Shown here in pieces: positions 20,649 through 28,905 of a stretch of DNA of 64,000 nt (position 1 is its first letter; each line of letters begins with the position of its first letter). The stretch spans positions 3,782,001 through 3,846,000 of the forward strand of contig NZ_CP088923.1 of assembly GCF_021545845.1 (NCBI RefSeq), written 5' to 3'. Both the position numbers and the translations under genes were made by a program. Origin of the DNA: Rhodanobacter thiooxydans (GTDB taxonomy: Bacteria; Pseudomonadota; Gammaproteobacteria; Xanthomonadales; Rhodanobacteraceae). The notes under the pieces were generated by a model. The model saw only the letters and a program-made list of their open reading frames with translations, was not told the origin of the DNA and made no database searches.

Positions 20649-21980
20649 ATGGCTGACATCAAGACGTTCTATCTCCCCGACCTCGGCGAAGGCCTGCCCG
20701 ACGCGACCGTGGTCGAGTGGCACGTGAAGGTCGGCGACAGCATCAAGCTCGACGCCCCGCTGTGCTCGATGGAGACCGCCAAGGCGGTGGTCGACGTGCC
20801 CTCGCCGTACACCGGCAAGGTCGTCAAGCTGTATGGCGCGCCCGGCGACATCATCGAAACCGGCGCCGCGCTGGCCGATTTCGAGCCGGATCCGAACGCG
20901 AAGCAGCGCGCCGAGGCCGAAGCCACCGGCCATCACCACGGCCCGAAGAAGGCCGAGGAAGCGAAGCCAGCCGCCAAGGCCGAGCGCGAGGACGAGGGTA
21001 CCGTGGTTGGCGCGATGGTCAGCGGCAACACCGTGCATGTCGAGCAGGCCGCCAGCATCGGCGGCGTCAAGGCGGTGCCGGCGGTGCGCGCGCTGGCGAA
21101 GAAGCTCAAGGTCGACCTCGCCCGCGTGCGCCCCAGCGGCGCCGACGGCGTGGTGACCATGCAGGATGTGAAGGACGCCGCCGCGAACGGCTCCGCGGCA
21201 CTCGGTGCCGCGCCGGCACGCGCGGTCCCCGCCTCGGCCGGCCGTCACCTGGCGCCGGAACTGCCGCAACCGGAGCCGCAACGCGGCCCGGTCTCGCTCG
21301 CCGGCAAGCCGGTGCGCACCGCACCGCCGTCGGTACAGGCCAACGGCCAGCCGGAACAGCTGAAGGGCGTACGCCGCAACATGGCCCGCGTGATGGCCGA
21401 CGCCCACGCCCAGGTGGTGCCGACCACGCTGGTCGACGACGCCGACCTGCACGGCTGGATCGGCAAGCAGGACATCACCGCACGGCTGATCCGCGCCATC
21501 GTCGCCGCCTGCCAGGCGGTGCCGGCGCTGAACGCCTGGTTCGACGGCAAGAACCTCAGCCGCACGCTGCATCCGCAGGTGGACATCGGCATCGCGGTGG
21601 ACACCGACGACGGCCTGTTCGTGCCGGCGCTGCGCAACGCCGACGTGCTCGACGCCGCCGGCATCCGCGCCGCGATCAAGCGCCTGCGCACGCAGGTCGA
21701 GGACCGTTCGATCCCGGCCTCGGAGCTGTCGGGCTACACCATCAGCCTCAGCAACTTCGGCATGTTCGCTGGCCGCTACGCGACGCCGGTGGTAGTGCCG
21801 CCGACCGTCGCCATCGTCGGCGCCGGCAAGCTCAGCCACGACGTGGTGGCGGTGATGGGCGGCATCGAGGTGCACCGGCGCATGCCGATCAGCCTCACCT
21901 TCGACCACCGCGCCGCCACCGGCGGCGAAGCGGCAAGGTTCCTGAAGGCGCTGCTGGACGATCTGTCGCTGCCGAACTGA
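20649..21980 (+). CDS. pdhC: 2-oxoacid dehydrogenase E2 component (dihydrolipoyl acyltransferase)
   Basis: Core acyltransferase of the complex, 443 residues from the ATG at 20649. Domains in order: lipoyl domain (1-80) with lipoylated Lys45 in METAKAVVD; a flexible linker rich in Ala/Lys/Glu with a GHHHGPKK patch; peripheral-subunit-binding domain at about 130-170 (AVPAVRALAKKLKVDL); Ala/Pro linker; catalytic domain from about 230. The catalytic motif reads FDHRAATGG, with Thr where HxxxDG enzymes have Asp, a variant also known in some E2s. No strong ribosome site is visible (ACAAGAAA). Ends at a strong terminator. Confidence 0.9.
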   Translation: MADIKTFYLPDLGEGLPDATVVEWHVKVGDSIKLDAPLCSMETAKAVVDVPSPYTGKVVKLYGAPGDIIETGAALADFEPDPNAKQRAEAEATGHHHGPKKAEEAKPAAKAEREDEGTVVGAMVSGNTVHVEQAASIGGVKAVPAVRALAKKLKVDLARVRPSGADGVVTMQDVKDAAANGSAALGAAPARAVPASAGRHLAPELPQPEPQRGPVSLAGKPVRTAPPSVQANGQPEQLKGVRRNMARVMADAHAQVVPTTLVDDADLHGWIGKQDITARLIRAIVAACQAVPALNAWFDGKNLSRTLHPQVDIGIAVDTDDGLFVPALRNADVLDAAGIRAAIKRLRTQVEDRSIPASELSGYTISLSNFGMFAGRYATPVVVPPTVAIVGAGKLSHDVVAVMGGIEVHRRMPISLTFDHRAATGGEAARFLKALLDDLSLPN

Positions 21981-22004
21981 TCGTATCCACGATCATGCGT
22001 TGAA

Positions 22005-22035
22005 CGAACGGGCGCCATGCGCCCGTTCGCTTTTT
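22005..22035 (+). terminator. Intrinsic terminator after the E1-E2 operon
   Basis: CGAACGGGCGC and GCGCCCGTTCG make a perfect 11-bp stem with a CAT loop, followed by CTTTTT. It lies 25 bp after the E2 stop and is the clearest rho-independent terminator in the left half of the window. Confidence 0.93.
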
Positions 22036-22043
22036 CCAGCTTC

Positions 22044-22136
22044 GTAGGAGCCCGCTCGCGGGCGATGCTTTGAAAGCTGGGATTCGGGATTCGGGATTCG
22101 CAAGAGCAAAAGCATTGCCCGCGAGCGGGCTCCTAC
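22044..22136. repeat. Nested palindrome: GTAGGAGCCCGCTCGC repeat pair enclosing a GGGATTCG repeat
   Basis: A 28-bp left arm beginning GTAGGAGCCCGCTCGCGGGC and ending GATGCTTT is matched by its inverted copy at 22109-22136 with a single mismatch. Between the arms lie three GGGATTCG units, the same family as the elements at 10598 and 20555. The arms resemble REP/BIME elements common between genes in Pseudomonas and xanthomonads. It starts directly after the E2 terminator and ends 10 bp before the next (convergent) stop codon. Confidence 0.88.
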
Positions 22137-22145
22137 CCGACGGGA

Positions 22146-22796
22146 TCAATAGTCACGCACATCCAGCAGCAGGAAGCGGCGCGCGACGTAATCGCCGCCG
22201 TGTGGCCACGGCACGGCGGTCAACGCCAGCGTTCCGGCCGTCCACGGTTCGTTGTCGAGCAGCGCCTCGCAGCATGAATCGCCGTCCGCGGCATGGCGGT
22301 AGAGCAGCCGCAGCCAGTGCAACTCGGGCGTCAGCGCCTCGCGCTTCAAGGCGCCCTCGATCGACGCCAGCACCTCGACCGGCATGCGCGCCGCATCCGC
22401 GCCGCGTGCGCTGCTCGGGCCGATGAACACGTCCCAGCTGCGCACGCCGATGTCCCACGCGGCGATCCGCATGCGGCGCTCGTCGGTGACGTACCAGCAC
22501 GCGGCCAACAGGGGATGGAACACGTCGTGCTCGAACGCGCGCAAGGCATCGCAGCAACCGGCGTCGCCGCCGCCATCGCCGGCGAAGCTCTCCTCGATGT
22601 AGCGCTCCTCGCTCAGCACCACGTCGACGTCGAGCCGGCCGGGTTCACTTGCCGCGCCCTCATGCCAGGCAGCGCGGATCGCGGGGAAGTCGCCGTCAGT
22701 GACCAGCCAGCCGTCCTCGTCCGCTTCCAGCTCGACGTCGTGGCGCTCGAACAGGCGCAACAGGTACTTCTGCAGCGCTGCGCTGTCCATCGTCAT
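22146..22796 (-). CDS. Uncharacterised protein, possibly DUF6348 family
   Basis: 216 residues from the ATG at 22796, which overlaps the stop of the upstream peptidase gene (ATGA). Soluble and acidic, with no signal peptide or membrane segment. It opens MTMDSAALQKYLLRLFER and has a GWLVTDGDFPAIRAAWHEG segment, three clustered cysteines (GDAGCCDALR, GDSCCEALL) and AWDIGVRSWDVFIGPSS. I recall similar proteins under DUF6348 but cannot confirm. Function unknown; coupled to the YgjP-like gene. Confidence 0.7.
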   Translation of the reverse strand: MTMDSAALQKYLLRLFERHDVELEADEDGWLVTDGDFPAIRAAWHEGAASEPGRLDVDVVLSEERYIEESFAGDGGGDAGCCDALRAFEHDVFHPLLAACWYVTDERRMRIAAWDIGVRSWDVFIGPSSARGADAARMPVEVLASIEGALKREALTPELHWLRLLYRHAADGDSCCEALLDNEPWTAGTLALTAVPWPHGGDYVARRFLLLDVRDY

Positions 22797-23311
22797 GCCT
22801 GCAAGTGGGTGGTGTCGCTTGACGGCAGCTCGCGCCAGGTCAGGTAGACGCGCAGGTCGAACTCCAGCTGGTGGTAGTCCGGCAACATGTGCGTGCACAG
22901 CTGGTAGAACGCCTTGTTGTGATCCATCTCTTTCAGGTGCGCCAGTTCGTGCACCACGATCATCTGCAGGAACTCCGGCGCGGCGGCCTTGAACAGGCTG
23001 GCCACGCGGATCTCCTTCTTCGCCTTGAGCCGGCCGCCCTGCACGCGCGAGACCGCGGTGTGCAGGCCGAGCGCGTTGCGCAGCACGTCGAGCCTGGCGT
23101 CGTACAGCACCTTGTCGATGCCTGGCGCATTTCTCAGGTGCTGCTGCTTCAACGCGGCCACGTACGCGTACAGCGCCTTGTCGCTCTGCACGTCGTGGCG
23201 CGCCGGATAACGCCTGGCCAGGTGCTCGCCCAGGCGCTCCTGCACGATCAGCGCGCGCACCTTGTCCTGCAGCGGGGCGGGGTAAGCCTGGAGATACTTG
23301 AGCGCAACCAT
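22793..23311 (-). CDS. YgjP-like metallopeptidase domain protein
   Basis: 172 residues from the ATG at 23311. The zinc-peptidase signature HELAHLKEMDH is present (HExxH plus third His), with the family context FLQMIVVHELAH and a downstream CTHMLPDYHQLEFDLRVYL. This matches the DUF45/YgjP M48-like fold. No signal peptide, so it is cytoplasmic. Its substrate is unknown. It overlaps the downstream gene by 4 bp and overlaps none of the divergent VOC gene, whose ATG lies 59 bp away. Confidence 0.85.
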   Translation of the reverse strand: MVALKYLQAYPAPLQDKVRALIVQERLGEHLARRYPARHDVQSDKALYAYVAALKQQHLRNAPGIDKVLYDARLDVLRNALGLHTAVSRVQGGRLKAKKEIRVASLFKAAAPEFLQMIVVHELAHLKEMDHNKAFYQLCTHMLPDYHQLEFDLRVYLTWRELPSSDTTHLQA

Positions 23312-23369
23312 GCGGCTATTCTTGCACTGCATCGCCGCAGGCGTGGCGTCATTCGACGGAGACACTCCC

Positions 23370-23753
23370 ATGCACCACAGTCGACTCAGCACCATCGTCA
23401 TCGACTGCCAGGTCGACGAACTGGCCCCGGTCGCCGATTTCTGGAGCCAGGCGCTGGGCAAGCCGATCGCCAGCGTCGACCAGGACGGCGACGGCAAGTA
23501 CGCGGAGCTGCAGACCGCCGCGGACGAGCCGATCATCCTGCTGCAGAAGGTGGACCACCCCAGCCGCGTGCACCTGGACATCGAGACCGACGATCTCGAC
23601 GCCGAGGTGGCGCGGCTGGAACGCCTCGGCGCACGCCGCAGCGCGTTCGTGCGCGGGCGCTGGTGGGTGCTGGAGGCGCCCAGCGGGCACCGCTTCTGCG
23701 TGGTGCAGCCGCAGCGCAAGGCGTTCGGGCCGCACCTCAACCGCTGGGACTGA
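23370..23753 (+). CDS. VOC-superfamily (glyoxalase-like) protein
   Basis: 127 residues from the ATG at 23370, with CGGAGA about 8 bp upstream. The single-domain betaalphabetabetabeta pattern is recognisable: LSTIVIDCQVDELAPVADFW, ALGKPIASVDQDGDGKYAEL, VHLDIETDDLDAEVARLE and a closing GHRFCVVQPQ. His and Glu residues expected for a divalent-metal site are present, but the ligand set is incomplete for a true glyoxalase I. Possible roles are small-molecule binding or antibiotic resistance; none can be assigned. Divergent from the YgjP-like gene. Confidence 0.82.
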   Translation: MHHSRLSTIVIDCQVDELAPVADFWSQALGKPIASVDQDGDGKYAELQTAADEPIILLQKVDHPSRVHLDIETDDLDAEVARLERLGARRSAFVRGRWWVLEAPSGHRFCVVQPQRKAFGPHLNRWD

Positions 23754-23790
23754 CGCATTATCGCCGGCGCGCCAGCGCGCATCGGGCGAA

Positions 23791-25023
23791 TCAGCCCAGC
23801 CACCAGCCCAGCCAGGTGGCCGCCAGCACCAGCGCCAGGCCCAGCAGCACCGGTCGCGCGAAGTCGCGGTCGCCGTTCGCGCGGGCGATCACCGCCTTGG
23901 ACAGGCTGTTGCTGCTCAGCGCGATCAGGATCGGCAGCGCCGTGGCTGCGGGCTCGATCTTGCCGGTGGCGGCCAGCGCCGCCACGGATACCGCCGCCGC
24001 ATGGGTGTCGGCGAAGCCGGCGATGGCTGTGGCGATAGCCAGCCCGCGGTCGCCCAGCCAGGCGCGCATCGCGGCGGACACCAGCAGTACCACGGCGATC
24101 ATCAGGCCCAGCGCCAGCGAGGCCCTGACGCTGAATACCACGCTGCCCTGCACCGGGTCCGGTGTGCTCAGGCGCAAGCCCTTCCATGTCCACAACGCGC
24201 CGTAGAGCGCCGCGGTCACGCCGCCGCAGGCCAGTGGCACGGCGAGCACGCGCAGCGTCGCCAGGTCGGTGGCCGCGAGTACCGCCGCCATCTGCACGAA
24301 GGTGGCCACGGTCGACAGCACCGCCGCCGCGATCGCCGAGCGCCGCCGCGCCGGCTGGTCGCGCGCCTGCACCCCCATCACGCCGATGGTGGCCACGCTG
24401 GACACGAAGCCGGAGAGCAAGCCGGCCAGCGGCAGGCCGACGCGGCTGCCCACCAGCCGCAGCAGCGCATGGGCGGCGGCACCGATCGACATGATCAGGA
24501 TCACGATCAGCCACAACGCACGCGGGTTGATCGCGTCGAACGGTCCAAGCGGGCGATCCGGCAGCAGCGGAAGCACCAGCAGCGTGGCCGCGGCCAGCAC
24601 CAGCAGGTTGTTGAGCTCCTCCGCGGTCAGCACGCCGCGCACGAAGTGATGCATGGGCTCGCGCGCCGCCAGCAGGATGGTCAGCGCCACCGCCAGCGCG
24701 GCCGCCAGCGGCGGCTGCTGAATGGCCATGGCGCCCAGCAGCAGGCAGAGCAGCAGGCTGACCTCGGTGGTCAGGCCGCGGTCGCTGCCGTAATCGCGCG
24801 CATAGGCAATCGCCAGCAGCCCCGCCACCGCCGCCAACGCCAGCAGCAGCGTCGCGGTACCGAAACTCGCGCCGACCGCGCCCAGCAGCGCCACCACGGC
24901 GAAGGTGCGGATACCGGCGACCGCATCGCCGTCGCCGCCCTTGCGCCGCTCGCGCTCGGCGCCGATCAACAGGCCGATGCCCAGCGCGACCGCAAAACCG
25001 GTCCAGGAAAAGTCGACACCCAT
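23791..25023 (-). CDS. MgtC/SapB N-terminal and DUF4010 membrane protein
   Basis: 410 residues with 11-13 predicted transmembrane helices. The N-terminal part has the MgtC-like segments GLLIGAERERRKG and AGIRTFAVVALLGAVGA; the C-terminal DUF4010 part has GLLSGFVSSVATIGVMG, GFADTHAAAVSVAALAATG and SSNSLSKAVIA. The family is found in the inner membrane and has been linked to magnesium or alkali-metal homeostasis by similarity to MgtC, without firm evidence for this fusion type. Convergent with the VOC gene. Confidence 0.88.
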   Translation of the reverse strand: MGVDFSWTGFAVALGIGLLIGAERERRKGGDGDAVAGIRTFAVVALLGAVGASFGTATLLLALAAVAGLLAIAYARDYGSDRGLTTEVSLLLCLLLGAMAIQQPPLAAALAVALTILLAAREPMHHFVRGVLTAEELNNLLVLAAATLLVLPLLPDRPLGPFDAINPRALWLIVILIMSIGAAAHALLRLVGSRVGLPLAGLLSGFVSSVATIGVMGVQARDQPARRRSAIAAAVLSTVATFVQMAAVLAATDLATLRVLAVPLACGGVTAALYGALWTWKGLRLSTPDPVQGSVVFSVRASLALGLMIAVVLLVSAAMRAWLGDRGLAIATAIAGFADTHAAAVSVAALAATGKIEPAATALPILIALSSNSLSKAVIARANGDRDFARPVLLGLALVLAATWLGWWLG

Positions 25024-25199
25024 GAAGCCTCACACGTGACGAGCCGCGGCCGCATTCCGGCCTCGGCGCGATCATGCCGGAGCACCCGCGGAAAGTCGCG
25101 CAGACGCGACAACCTGTGCCAGCGCATGGGCCATCCCGTCGAGAGGCGCGAGGGCTTGCGCGATGGCGCCGTGCGGCGGCCTGCCGCCGGAAGCGGCCA

Positions 25200-25602
25200 G
25201 ATGTCGAAGCGGTAGCTCAGTTTCACCAGCAGTTGCTCGTCGTCGCGCAGCGCGAGGCTGCGGCCGAACAGGTCGCCGGCGTCGCGCGTCTGCTCGTCCA
25301 TGGCGCAGCCGCCGCGGTTGTAGACCACGTACAGGTACGACAGCGGCGCCAGCTCGTAGCGGTAGCGGATCTGCAGGCCGAGGTTGCGCACGGCGAAGTC
25401 GTCGACCGGCTCGTCGCTGGCGGCGGCCCGGTCGTTGGCCTGCACCCGGTAGCCGCCACGCATCTGGCTGGGTCTGGTGGAAGTCGCTGACGTGTTGCGC
25501 GCCCTTCCACTCATCGGCGCCGAGGTGGCCGTCGATCTCGACGGCCGGCGCCGGTGCCGACAGCGCAGCCAGGGTAACGAACAGCAGGCATGCCAGGCGC
25601 AT
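25200..25602 (-). pseudogene. Remnant of a DUF5916-type secreted protein (internal deletion plus frameshift)
   Basis: Two pieces of one family are joined in different frames. From 25602 to about 25465 the translation is a signal peptide (MRLACLLFVTLAALSAPAPA) and VEIDGHLGADEWKGAQ, the start of a CBM9-like domain as found in DUF5916 proteins. At about 25464 the frame shifts and, to about 25200, the sequence is MRGGYRVQANDRAAASDE, RNLGLQIRYRYELAPLSYL and DEQLLVKLSYRFDI, which resembles the C-terminal barrel end of the same proteins. The normal stop is gone. Intact members exceed 650 residues; only about 135 codons remain, so most of the gene is deleted. Confidence 0.75.
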
Positions 25603-25742
25603 GTTGAAAAATTTCCGCGGGGCGGCGGCGCGAGGCGACGCCGGGTGACGCCCAGCTCGCCGTCTGCGCGCGGCCGCTTCGACCGCCACAAGTCACGCCA
25701 TGGCTGGTGACCGGCGCTCCGCCCCGAACGTGCGCCGCCCGC

Positions 25743-26072
25743 TCAGCTGCGCCGACGGCGTCCCCACAGCACATGGCGCAGCAGCATCGCCAGCACGACG
25801 ACGGCGGCGAACGCGCCGTAGCCGTACAACGCCGGCAGCACCTGCTGCCAGATCGCGCCGCTGGCGCGACCGAAGCCGTCGACCGCGGGCAGCTCGACGG
25901 TGTCGAAGCCGAACACCGCGAACTGCACCGCGGCGATCAGCGCCAGCAGCAGCGCGACGGCATCGAAGATGCGCCGGCCGGACGTGCGCGGCAGGCTCTT
26001 CGGGTACGCCCAGTAGCCCCAGCACAGGATCAGCAGCAAGGGCGCAAGCAGCAGGATGGCGAGGTAACGCAT
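25743..26072 (-). CDS. Small uncharacterised membrane protein
   Basis: 109 residues with three hydrophobic segments: a signal-anchor-like N-terminus (LAILLLAPLLLILCWGYWAY), a central helix (DAVALLLALIAAVQFAVFGF) and a third near residues 85-102, ending in a basic tail GRRRRS. No family recognised. It lies 33 bp after the trpS stop on the same strand and could be read through from trpS. Confidence 0.65.
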   Translation of the reverse strand: MRYLAILLLAPLLLILCWGYWAYPKSLPRTSGRRIFDAVALLLALIAAVQFAVFGFDTVELPAVDGFGRASGAIWQQVLPALYGYGAFAAVVVLAMLLRHVLWGRRRRS

Positions 26073-26105
26073 CGGTCGATCACCCGGAAAGTGTGGCGCC
26101 GCGCC

Positions 26106-27467
26106 TCATGCCTGCGCGGCGAGTTGGTCCAGCGTCGCGCGCAACTGCGCCAGCGCTTCATCGCGCGCCTGCTCGTCGCGATAGTCGGGCGTGCTGGCGA
26201 CCGCCTCGCCGTCCAGCTCCAGGCTCATGCCCTGCGCCTGGACCTGCAGCACGGCAGCCGCGCCCAGGCTCTTGAGCCGCTTCTGCAGCGCGCCGGCGGC
26301 CTTCGGATCGGCGAACGGCTTCGACAGCAGCAGCTCCTCGCCATCGGCGGAAAACAGCCGGAAGCGGAAGCGGCCATCGTGATCGCGGAAGCTCGCGAAG
26401 CGCGGAGCCCGGTCTGCCTTTGCCGCGGCCTGTGCCTGTCCGGCGCGCGCTGGTGCGGTGGTCATCGCGCGCAGGCCCAGCACTTCGCGCAGCGCGGCCA
26501 GCTTCGGCGTGGCGATCGCGCGCGCCTTCTGCGCGCCCTGGCGCAGGGTCGCCTCGATCGCGGCCGGGTCGGCCATCAGCGCCTCGTAGCGCTCGCGCAT
26601 CGGCGCCACGTCGGCCTCGATGCGCTCGTACAACGCCTGCTTCGCCTCGCCCCAGCCGATGCCGCCCAGCAGCGCCTGGCGGAACGCCGCGGTCTCGGCC
26701 TCGCCGGCGAACGCGCGGAAGATGGTGAACAGCGCCGAGTTGTCCGGATCCTTCGGCTCGCCGGGCGCCCGCGAGTCGGTGACGATGCGCATGATCGCCT
26801 CGCGCAGCTGCTTCGCGCCGCCGGCGAACAGCGGGATGGTGTTGTCGTAGCTCTTTGACATCTTGCGGCCGTCGAGCCCCGGCAGGGTGGCCACCTGTTC
26901 CTCGATCAGCGCCTCCGGCAGCACGAAGAACTCGTGCCCATGCAGATGGTTGAAGCGCTGGCCGAGGTCACGCGCCATCTCGATGTGCTGGATCTGGTCG
27001 CGTCCCACCGGCACCTGGTTGGCGTCGAACGCCAGGATGTCGGCGGCCATCAGCACCGGGTACATGTACAGCCCGGCGGTGATGCCGGCGTCGGCGTCCT
27101 CGCCCGCCGCGGCGTTCTTGTCCACCGCCGCCTTGTACGCGTGCGCGCGGTTGAGCATGCCCTTCGATGCAACGCAGGTGAGGAACCAGGTCAGCTCGGG
27201 GATTTCCGCGATGTCCGACTGGCGATAGAAGGTTGCCCGCTGCGGGTCCAGGCCGGCGGCCAGCCAGGTGGCGGCGATCTCCAGCCGCGAACGTTCGATG
27301 CGTGCGGCGTCGTCGCTCTTGATCAGCGCGTGGTAGTCGGCAAGGAAGAAGAACGCATCCACGTCGTCGCGCCGGCTGGCCTCGACCGCCGGACGGATCG
27401 CGCCCACATAGTTGCCCAGGTGCGGGGTACCGGTGGTGGTGATGCCGGTGAGGACTCGGGTGTTCAT
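26106..27467 (-). CDS. trpS: Tryptophanyl-tRNA synthetase with C-terminal extension
   Basis: Class Ic aminoacyl-tRNA synthetase charging tRNA-Trp. 453 residues. The HIGH-type motif is TGTPHLGNYVG at residues 12-22 and the KMSKS loop is GRKMSKSYDN; the DQIQHIEMARDLG helix is typical. Standard bacterial TrpRS is about 330-340 residues; here an Ala-rich linker at about 345 leads to an extra domain (FASFRDHDGRFRFRLFSADG, then GALQKRLKSLGAAAVLQ) that looks like a YegP/DUF1508-type or related small fold. Extended TrpRS forms occur in xanthomonads. A YegP-like gene lies divergently next door. Confidence 0.95.
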   Translation of the reverse strand: MNTRVLTGITTTGTPHLGNYVGAIRPAVEASRRDDVDAFFFLADYHALIKSDDAARIERSRLEIAATWLAAGLDPQRATFYRQSDIAEIPELTWFLTCVASKGMLNRAHAYKAAVDKNAAAGEDADAGITAGLYMYPVLMAADILAFDANQVPVGRDQIQHIEMARDLGQRFNHLHGHEFFVLPEALIEEQVATLPGLDGRKMSKSYDNTIPLFAGGAKQLREAIMRIVTDSRAPGEPKDPDNSALFTIFRAFAGEAETAAFRQALLGGIGWGEAKQALYERIEADVAPMRERYEALMADPAAIEATLRQGAQKARAIATPKLAALREVLGLRAMTTAPARAGQAQAAAKADRAPRFASFRDHDGRFRFRLFSADGEELLLSKPFADPKAAGALQKRLKSLGAAAVLQVQAQGMSLELDGEAVASTPDYRDEQARDEALAQLRATLDQLAAQA

Positions 27468-27606
27468 GCTGCGCCGCGCAAGGAAAAGCGCAGTCTACGA
27501 CATCCCGCCAAACAGCTCGACCGGCCGGGCTGCAGCCCTTGCCAAAAAAATCACATGTGCCAGTACAGATTCCGTCGACCCCAGTCGCAGCAGGAGACCG
27601 AAGCTC

Positions 27607-27936
27607 ATGAGCGGCAAGTTCACCCTGTTTACCGGCAAGAACGGCGAGACTTACTTCAACCTCAAGGCCGGCAACGGCGAAATCATCCTCAAGAGCGAGG
27701 GATACAGGGACAAGGCCAGCGCGCACAACGGCATCGAGTCGGTACGCAAGAACGCGCCGGACGCGGCGCGCTACGAGAAGAAGACCTCGGTCAACGGCAA
27801 GTTCCACTTCAACCTGAAGGCCGCCAACCATCAGGTCATCGGCAGCAGCGAGATGTACGAGAGCGAGCACTCGCGCGACGCCGGCATCGCCTCGGTGATG
27901 GCGAACGCGGCGGACGCGAAGCTCATCGAGGGGTAA
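27607..27936 (+). CDS. YegP/DUF1508-family protein
   Basis: 109 residues, two tandem copies of a about 50-residue unit: FTLFTGKNGETYFNLKAGNG with EIILKSEGYRDKASAHNGI, and KFHFNLKAANHQVIGSSEMY with ESEHSRDAGIASV. This is the DUF1508/YegP layout, a small alpha-beta fold of unknown function that is frequently stress induced. AGGAG lies 10 bp before the ATG. Divergent from trpS, whose C-terminal extension carries a similar-looking segment. Confidence 0.9.
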   Translation: MSGKFTLFTGKNGETYFNLKAGNGEIILKSEGYRDKASAHNGIESVRKNAPDAARYEKKTSVNGKFHFNLKAANHQVIGSSEMYESEHSRDAGIASVMANAADAKLIEG

Positions 27937-27990
27937 ACGAACCTGCCGCCGGCGCGCGCCGAACGACCGCACCGGCGTCGCCGGGCCGCC

Positions 27991-28905
27991 TCAGCGGATC
28001 AGCGTGGACTTGCCGAACAGCGACTCGACCAGGTCCACCGCCAGCTTCGCGGTCTGGTTGCGCTTGTCGAACGCCGGGTTCAGCTCGACGATGTCGAGCG
28101 ACGCCATGCGACCGGTGTCGGCGATCATCTCCATGCACAGCTGCGCCTCGCGGTAATTCGGCCCCCCACGCACGGTGGTGCCCACGCCCGGCGCGATGCT
28201 GGGGTCGAGGAAGTCGACGTCGAAGCTGACGTGCAGGTGGGTGTTCTCGTCGACGCCCGCCAGCGCCTCTTCCATCACGCGCTTCATGCCGATCTCGTCG
28301 ATGTGGCGCATGTCGTGCACCCGCATGTTCGCCCCGCGCACGAGCTGCTTCTCGCCCTCGTCCACCGAACGGATGCCGATGTAGCGGAACACCTCCGGCG
28401 GGGTCGCCGGCACGTTGCCGCCCAGGTCGATCAGCCCGGCCGGGCCGATCCCGCACAGGCAGGCCACCGGCATGCCGTGGATGTTGCCGCTGGGAGTGGC
28501 CTGCGCGGTGTTGAAATCGGTATGCGCATCCAGCCACAGCACGCGCAGGCGTTTGCCCTCGTCGTGGCAGTGGCGCGCCACCGCCGAGATCGAGCCGATC
28601 GCCAGGCTGTGGTCGCCGCCGAGCATGATCGGCAGGCGGTCGGCCTGCAGTTCCTGGTGAATGGCCGTATAGACGGCCGTATTCCAGGCCACCACCTCGT
28701 CCAGATGACGATAGCCGTGCTCGGGCGGAAGCCACGGATTGAGCGGACCCTGCAGGTTGCCGCGGTCGATCACCTTCAATCCGCGCCGCCCCAGCTTCTC
28801 CGCCAGGTTGGCCACCCGCAGCGCCTCCGGCCCCATCGCGGCGCCGCGGTGGCCGGCGCCGATGTCGGTCGGCACGCCGATCAATGAAACGTTCTGTTTG
28901 CCCAT
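27991..28905 (-). CDS. rocF: Arginase
   Basis: Mn-dependent ureohydrolase splitting arginine into ornithine and urea. 304 residues, the normal arginase length. All binuclear-manganese motifs are intact: GGDHSLAIG, LDAHTDFNT and SFDVDFLDPSIAPG, plus the SGNIHGMP and ELNPAFDKRNQT segments. Agmatinase would lack the arginase-type SGNxHGMP loop, so arginase is preferred. Convergent with the YegP-like gene. Confidence 0.95.
   Translation of the reverse strand: MGKQNVSLIGVPTDIGAGHRGAAMGPEALRVANLAEKLGRRGLKVIDRGNLQGPLNPWLPPEHGYRHLDEVVAWNTAVYTAIHQELQADRLPIMLGGDHSLAIGSISAVARHCHDEGKRLRVLWLDAHTDFNTAQATPSGNIHGMPVACLCGIGPAGLIDLGGNVPATPPEVFRYIGIRSVDEGEKQLVRGANMRVHDMRHIDEIGMKRVMEEALAGVDENTHLHVSFDVDFLDPSIAPGVGTTVRGGPNYREAQLCMEMIADTGRMASLDIVELNPAFDKRNQTAKLAVDLVESLFGKSTLIR

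Noticed and set aside
27537..27552. A-tract near the trpS promoter as a terminator for trpS
   Set aside because: No stem precedes it on the proper strand; it lies upstream of trpS between divergent genes.
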